Shown here piece by piece: positions 6,645-10,215 of a DNA stretch of 10,215 nt (position 1 is its first letter; each line of letters starts with the position of its first letter). Source of the DNA: Candidatus Staskawiczbacteria bacterium RIFCSPHIGHO2_02_FULL_34_10 (GTDB lineage Bacteria > Patescibacteriota > Minisyncoccia > Minisyncoccales > Staskawiczbacteraceae). The stretch lies in assembly GCA_001821915.1 (NCBI GenBank), contig MHOR01000006.1:1-10215 (forward strand), in the 5' to 3' direction. The notes under the pieces were generated by a model that saw nothing but the letters and a program-made list of their open reading frames with translations, had not been told where the DNA came from and did no database searches. The position numbers and the translations under genes are program-made.

Positions 6645-6765
6645 ATTAACTAATTTTTAATTTAAAATTTCTAATTCAAAAACAATTTAAAAGCGGCAAT
6701 TTAAAAACACGTTTTAACATTTTAAATTTATTATTGTTTTTAAATTTTGAATTTATCATTTTAAA
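6645..6765. repeat. A+T-rich spacer with AATTTAAAA-type repeats
   Basis: This 121-bp spacer is built largely of variants of AATTTAAAA in both orientations. The clearest copy is the direct repeat CAATTTAAAA at 6683-6692 and 6697-6706, separated by GCGG. No convincing promoter, ribosome-binding site or intrinsic terminator is visible, so whether the two flanking genes are co-transcribed remains open. Confidence 0.5.
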
Positions 6766-9700
6766 TTATTTCAATTTGCGCTCGCGCATTCTGTCCCTAT
6801 AAAAGTTATAAAGCAACATTAAAATCACCACAATAAGTAAAATAGTTTTCCAATCAACAAAATTTAAAAACCAATATTTAGTTTTCAACTCAATGTCAAT
6901 ATGGATTCCGCTTCCCTCTTTCACCTCAAATGGCTTGCCATCATAACTTAAATAACCGGGCGCATCGACCTTTAAATAATAATATCCATTTGGCACTAAA
7001 AATGAATATATGCCCCTTACATCAGTTGTTTGTGGGTCTTCCTGCTGGAAATCTTTTGCTGGCCAAAGTTCATATTGCTTGGTATCTGGATTTAACCAAT
7101 ACAGCGAAACTATGGCTCCTGAAATACGGGTTTCTTGTTCTCCATTTTTTTCATACACATATCCTTCAGGATCAACAACGGTAATTAATTTTATTTCCTT
7201 TGATTCAATGTGAACATCTTCATAATCCATAACGGTAATTATTTCATATTCACCATCAACCACTGGCATTACAACATTAGCAGTATAAATTCCGTTGCCA
7301 CTATCTTGATATTCAAATTGGGTCAAAACTAATCTTTGCTCAATATCAGAAGGATTTTTGACTTCTTGAGCATTTACTTTTTCAGGAACAACGCGCGCCT
7401 CTATTGATGGACTGCCACCACTGTTTCCTTCAACTTGGACTGCAATAGAAGGCGCAACATTATTGGTAAAATCAGGATTAGAGAAAAGCAAGGAAGCGGT
7501 CAGGTTGTTTAAAGGTATATTAGAAGATGGTTGGTTGTATTTTTTGGATTTGAAAATAATATAACCAGTAACTTTTCTAACTGGCTTATCAGCCCTTACC
7601 ACTAACTGCAATGAATGACCAGCAATAGTTTGAATTGTTTGTTCTGTTTTTCCTTTATTATTAAGTGATAAAGCAACATTGAAATCAACTAAGCCTCCGG
7701 CAGTCTTAGCAAATACCACCGCAGAAGGAATTTTAGCCTTTTCTGATATTGATAATTTTTCAACTGGAATTCCTTTAGGAATAGCAAACTTTCCTGCGGT
7801 AATATCTGTTTGAGTAATAACCGTCTCTGTTAAGCTTGGTAACTTTAAATTGGTATTTAATAATTTTTGTAAATCGGTAATTTTTTGCACACCAACTTCA
7901 TTGAAAGTTTTTTGCACTTCTGGGAATTTTTGCGCTAATAATTTCACATCTGTTGGCAAAGGAGCTAAAACAAATCTTGCTAATGTTTTTGTTGATACAT
8001 AATGAAAAGTTCCGCCAAAAGCAAGTGGCGTAATTTTAGGAACAGTCACTACGGCAGTAGGTTCGGGCGCACTTTTTGCTATTGGCTGAAAAAATTTAGG
8101 TATTATAGATTTTACGCCTTCTGCTAATTCCCTAAAAATAGGCGCAAGTGGAGGAGCTAAAATAAAATCAGGCAATAAACCTGTATCTGTTGGCTTTTGT
8201 AAAGACAAAATAACTGAAAATTCAGCGATTACGTTTTGGCTTGTATTGCCCGCGAAGTCTTTTGTATCAATTTCTAAATGATGAGTGCCTACGGACATTT
8301 TTCCAAGAGTAATAGACCAATTTCCATTTTGATCAGCGTTAAATAATCCAACCTCGTTATCTATTAGTAAAGTAACTTCTGTATTGCTTTCTGTTGCGCC
8401 ACTTATAATAATTTCTTCATTTGAACTATAGTTATTTTTAATAGAAGTTATTTTTATTTCAGGAGAAACAGTGTCTAAAGTAATACTGTCTGATATTGCT
8501 TCAGATTCTAATCCCCCTTGAGTGTAAAATTTAACATATACTGTTTTTTGGCCATCACCCGAATCTAAAATCCATGTTTTTGTTTTTTGGTAATTTTCTT
8601 GAAGCGTATTTATAAAATCAGGCGAATTAGAAATTGCCATTTTATATGCGGCAGTCCCGCCATTTAATGAAAGGGTTACGATTTGATTATTGGTATATGC
8701 GTTATTGCTATTGATTGAAATGCTAAATGCTCCGTGGTATTTGGCTGGTGTTCCTCCGCTTACACTTCCACCTCCGCCGCCACCACTAGAAGCAACACTC
8801 CACACTAAAGTAAAATCATCAGAAGCAGAGTTACCGGCGTTGTCGGTGACGGTAAGGCGTATGACATACGTATCGACCACACTGGCTGAAATGGTGGTGT
8901 CCTCTGCGGTGGCTGTTCCAAAGGTAATGGTTCCAGAGCCTGAAACTTTTGTCCAAAGATATGAAGCAATCCCCCCAGCATCAGAAACGGTGGCATCTTG
9001 GGTGAAACTTGCGGATTTGGATTGGTCAGAGCCGGCATTAACTGTTGGCGCTGTAGTATCAATCACAATCGCTTTGTTGTCAGCTAAATTTGTGGCTGGC
9101 GCAAAATTAGTCATCGCATTGCTTACGGCATCGGCAATAGTGCCCGAGATAGTTAAAACAGTTAAGTCAGCAGAAGTATCTCCGGCTACAACTGTGTAAT
9201 TGCATGTTCCGGTAGTTGCGCTTGTGACGGTAAAAGCGCATGTCTGGTCTGTAGTACCAGTTTCTAAAGTTACTGTAACGTTGCCAGTGGAAGTGACTGT
9301 TTCAGAAAATGTAATATCAATGTCAATCACTTCTCCGGTAGTGTAGCTTCCATTCGCTTTATCTGAAGAAACATTGGTAATGGTGGGAGCAGTGACGTCA
9401 AATGTCCAGTTAAGATTATTACCCGAATCCGTGGAGTTGGTTTGGGTAATAGCTGTACCACCCGAAGCATCTGAATCTTTGACATCTACATAAGATACTG
9501 CCGCAGTTCCATTGAGGGTTAATCCCCATTTAGTGGGAGTGGAGCTTGAAGCTAAGGTAAGCAATTGCCCCGATGCTCCGGCTAATGTGAGTGTGCCTCC
9601 CGTTGCAATGGTTTGCGTGGCGCTGGCCGGGAAGGTGAGAGTACGGGCTACAGCAACGGTTTTAGTTAAATTATAAAAAGTGGTGGAACCAGAAAGAGTT

Positions 9701-10215
9701 TGGTCGGCGCCGTCAAAGGTGACTGTCCCAGTACCTTGGGTGAAAGTGCCAGAATTAGACCAATCGCCCGCTAAGTTAATGCCGTAATTAGATCCCGAAA
9801 CATCCAATGCTCCTGTGGTGATGGTGAGGGTGTCATCTAAATCCAAAGCTGCGCCAAGAGTCGTAGTGCCCGCGTGGTTGATTGTTACGTTTTCAAAGGT
9901 CTCATTGCTGTTGATGGTGCCCCCGGCCACGTCAAAAGTGACCGTGCCTGTTCCCTCTGTAAATGTGCCGGCTCCAGTGTCAGTCCAACTCTTGGCGGTG
10001 ATTCCAAAGTTGCTTCCACTCACATCAAGCGTACCGGCGGTGATGGTGATCGTATCGTTAACATCAAGAGCGGCCCCTAATATATATGTTTCAGAAGAGT
10101 TATTTAACGTTAAATTATTGTAGGTGACGTTGGCGACGGTGGTGTTGCCTGCTCCGTTGTTTCCAGTGTAGCTAATCGTGCCGGTGCTTGCGGTGAAGGT
10201 GCCCGAATTGCTGAA
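6766..10215 (-). CDS. Large modular surface protein with C-terminal membrane anchor, 5' end outside window
   Basis: The frame is open to the right edge, so 1149 residues are visible and the true start is beyond 10215; the GTG at 10023 lies inside a repeat and is not the start. Numbering from the edge: Ser/Thr/Gly-rich beta-type repeats at 1-45 (partial), 46-119 and 120-188; an Ig-like domain opening TAPTITNVSSD (about 275-385) with a Cys pair; a PKD/REJ-like domain opening TAPTVNAGSDQ (about 388-467); a Gly6 linker (478-483); a domain opening FSISINSNNAYTN (about 495-580); a second Ig-like domain (about 582-669); a Pro-rich, otherwise unassigned middle; a carboxypeptidase-regulatory-like beta-sandwich opening VDPEGYVY (about 1013-1110); a membrane segment (about 1119-1138); and a basic tail ending RMRERKLK. 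This fits an exported protein held in the membrane by its C-terminus, perhaps for attachment to surfaces or host cells (inference). GC is much higher upstream of the Gly6 linker than downstream. Confidence 0.9.
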   Translation of the reverse strand, partial: FSNSGTFTASTGTISYTGNNGAGNTTVANVTYNNLTLNNSSETYILGAALDVNDTITITAGTLDVSGSNFGITAKSWTDTGAGTFTEGTGTVTFDVAGGTINSNETFENVTINHAGTTTLGAALDLDDTLTITTGALDVSGSNYGINLAGDWSNSGTFTQGTGTVTFDGADQTLSGSTTFYNLTKTVAVARTLTFPASATQTIATGGTLTLAGASGQLLTLASSSTPTKWGLTLNGTAAVSYVDVKDSDASGGTAITQTNSTDSGNNLNWTFDVTAPTITNVSSDKANGSYTTGEVIDIDITFSETVTSTGNVTVTLETGTTDQTCAFTVTSATTGTCNYTVVAGDTSADLTVLTISGTIADAVSNAMTNFAPATNLADNKAIVIDTTAPTVNAGSDQSKSASFTQDATVSDAGGIASYLWTKVSGSGTITFGTATAEDTTISASVVDTYVIRLTVTDNAGNSASDDFTLVWSVASSGGGGGGSVSGGTPAKYHGAFSISINSNNAYTNNQIVTLSLNGGTAAYKMAISNSPDFINTLQENYQKTKTWILDSGDGQKTVYVKFYTQGGLESEAISDSITLDTVSPEIKITSIKNNYSSNEEIIISGATESNTEVTLLIDNEVGLFNADQNGNWSITLGKMSVGTHHLEIDTKDFAGNTSQNVIAEFSVILSLQKPTDTGLLPDFILAPPLAPIFRELAEGVKSIIPKFFQPIAKSAPEPTAVVTVPKITPLAFGGTFHYVSTKTLARFVLAPLPTDVKLLAQKFPEVQKTFNEVGVQKITDLQKLLNTNLKLPSLTETVITQTDITAGKFAIPKGIPVEKLSISEKAKIPSAVVFAKTAGGLVDFNVALSLNNKGKTEQTIQTIAGHSLQLVVRADKPVRKVTGYIIFKSKKYNQPSSNIPLNNLTASLLFSNPDFTNNVAPSIAVQVEGNSGGSPSIEARVVPEKVNAQEVKNPSDIEQRLVLTQFEYQDSGNGIYTANVVMPVVDGEYEIITVMDYEDVHIESKEIKLITVVDPEGYVYEKNGEQETRISGAIVSLYWLNPDTKQYELWPAKDFQQEDPQTTDVRGIYSFLVPNGYYYLKVDAPGYLSYDGKPFEVKEGSGIHIDIELKTKYWFLNFVDWKTILLIVVILMLLYNFYRDRMRERKLK
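9650..10215 (-). repeat. Tandem protein repeats of about 74 residues in the surface protein
   Basis: Two repeats start with LGAALD(V/L)(N/D)DT(I/L)TIT, at 10080 and 9858, 222 bp apart. Both contain LDVSGSN(F/Y)GI and then TFT(E/Q)GTGTVTFD. A third unit, cut by the window edge, covers 10215-10081 and carries the matching second half (SGTFTASTGTISY...NLTL). The last unit changes after FYNLT into a non-repeat segment. The periodicity suggests a beta-solenoid or stacked beta-sandwich stalk. More copies are likely beyond the edge. Confidence 0.75.

Noticed and set aside
8690..10123. Frames overlapping the surface-protein repeats on both strands (8690-9199, 8805-9062, 9815-10123, 9874-10080)
   Set aside because: Their openness follows from the GC-rich, Thr/Gly-repeat coding of the real frame; the translations are repetitive Val/Pro/Leu strings.

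Overview
The window looks like a piece of a small-genome candidate-phyla-radiation (Patescibacteria) chromosome, most likely a Parcubacteria-type organism. The clues are low GC outside one gene segment (119/360 by hand count for 7501-7860), a compact 1083-residue RpoB, an RpoC stretch ending in motifs typical to my knowledge of that group (WSQPVQM...GMKGLV...IIELPVK), start codons without Shine-Dalgarno sequences, and a very large modular surface protein held by a C-terminal membrane segment. The standard code works throughout (no in-frame TGA), which argues against the UGA=Gly lineages. The phylum call is inference; no database was searched.

All recognisable genes lie on the minus strand. 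Read in the direction of transcription (right to left) the order is: (1) 10215-6766, the 3' part of a repeat-rich surface protein that continues beyond the right edge; (2) 6645-6765, an extremely A+T-rich spacer with short repeats; (3) 6644-6258, a 128-residue single-span membrane protein of unknown function; (4) 6257-5642, a 616-base gap with unusual structure: a long-range inverted repeat with an embedded promoter-like sequence (6157-6258), a 153-bp inverted-repeat element that folds on paper into a three-way junction (5987-6139), a near-consensus promoter (5891-5918) and a roughly 240-nt rpoB leader with three hairpins, one terminator-like; (5) rpoB, 5641-2390; (6) a 51-bp spacer of heptamer repeats; (7) rpoC, 2338 to the left edge, cut off after 779 codons.

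RpoB and RpoC are the two large catalytic subunits of RNA polymerase and are expected to be co-transcribed. The usual upstream partners rplJ and rplL are absent here. The two upstream genes are unrelated cell-envelope genes and probably form a separate unit.

The most interesting signals are non-coding. An identical 16-nt period-7 tract sits 5-7 nt before both the rpoB and rpoC start codons, where a Shine-Dalgarno sequence would normally be. Two adjacent complex inverted repeats lie upstream of rpoB. In the surface-protein gene, base composition jumps from about 33% to 51% GC near a six-glycine linker, suggesting its N-terminal repeats and Ig-like modules were acquired separately from the membrane-anchored C-terminal part.
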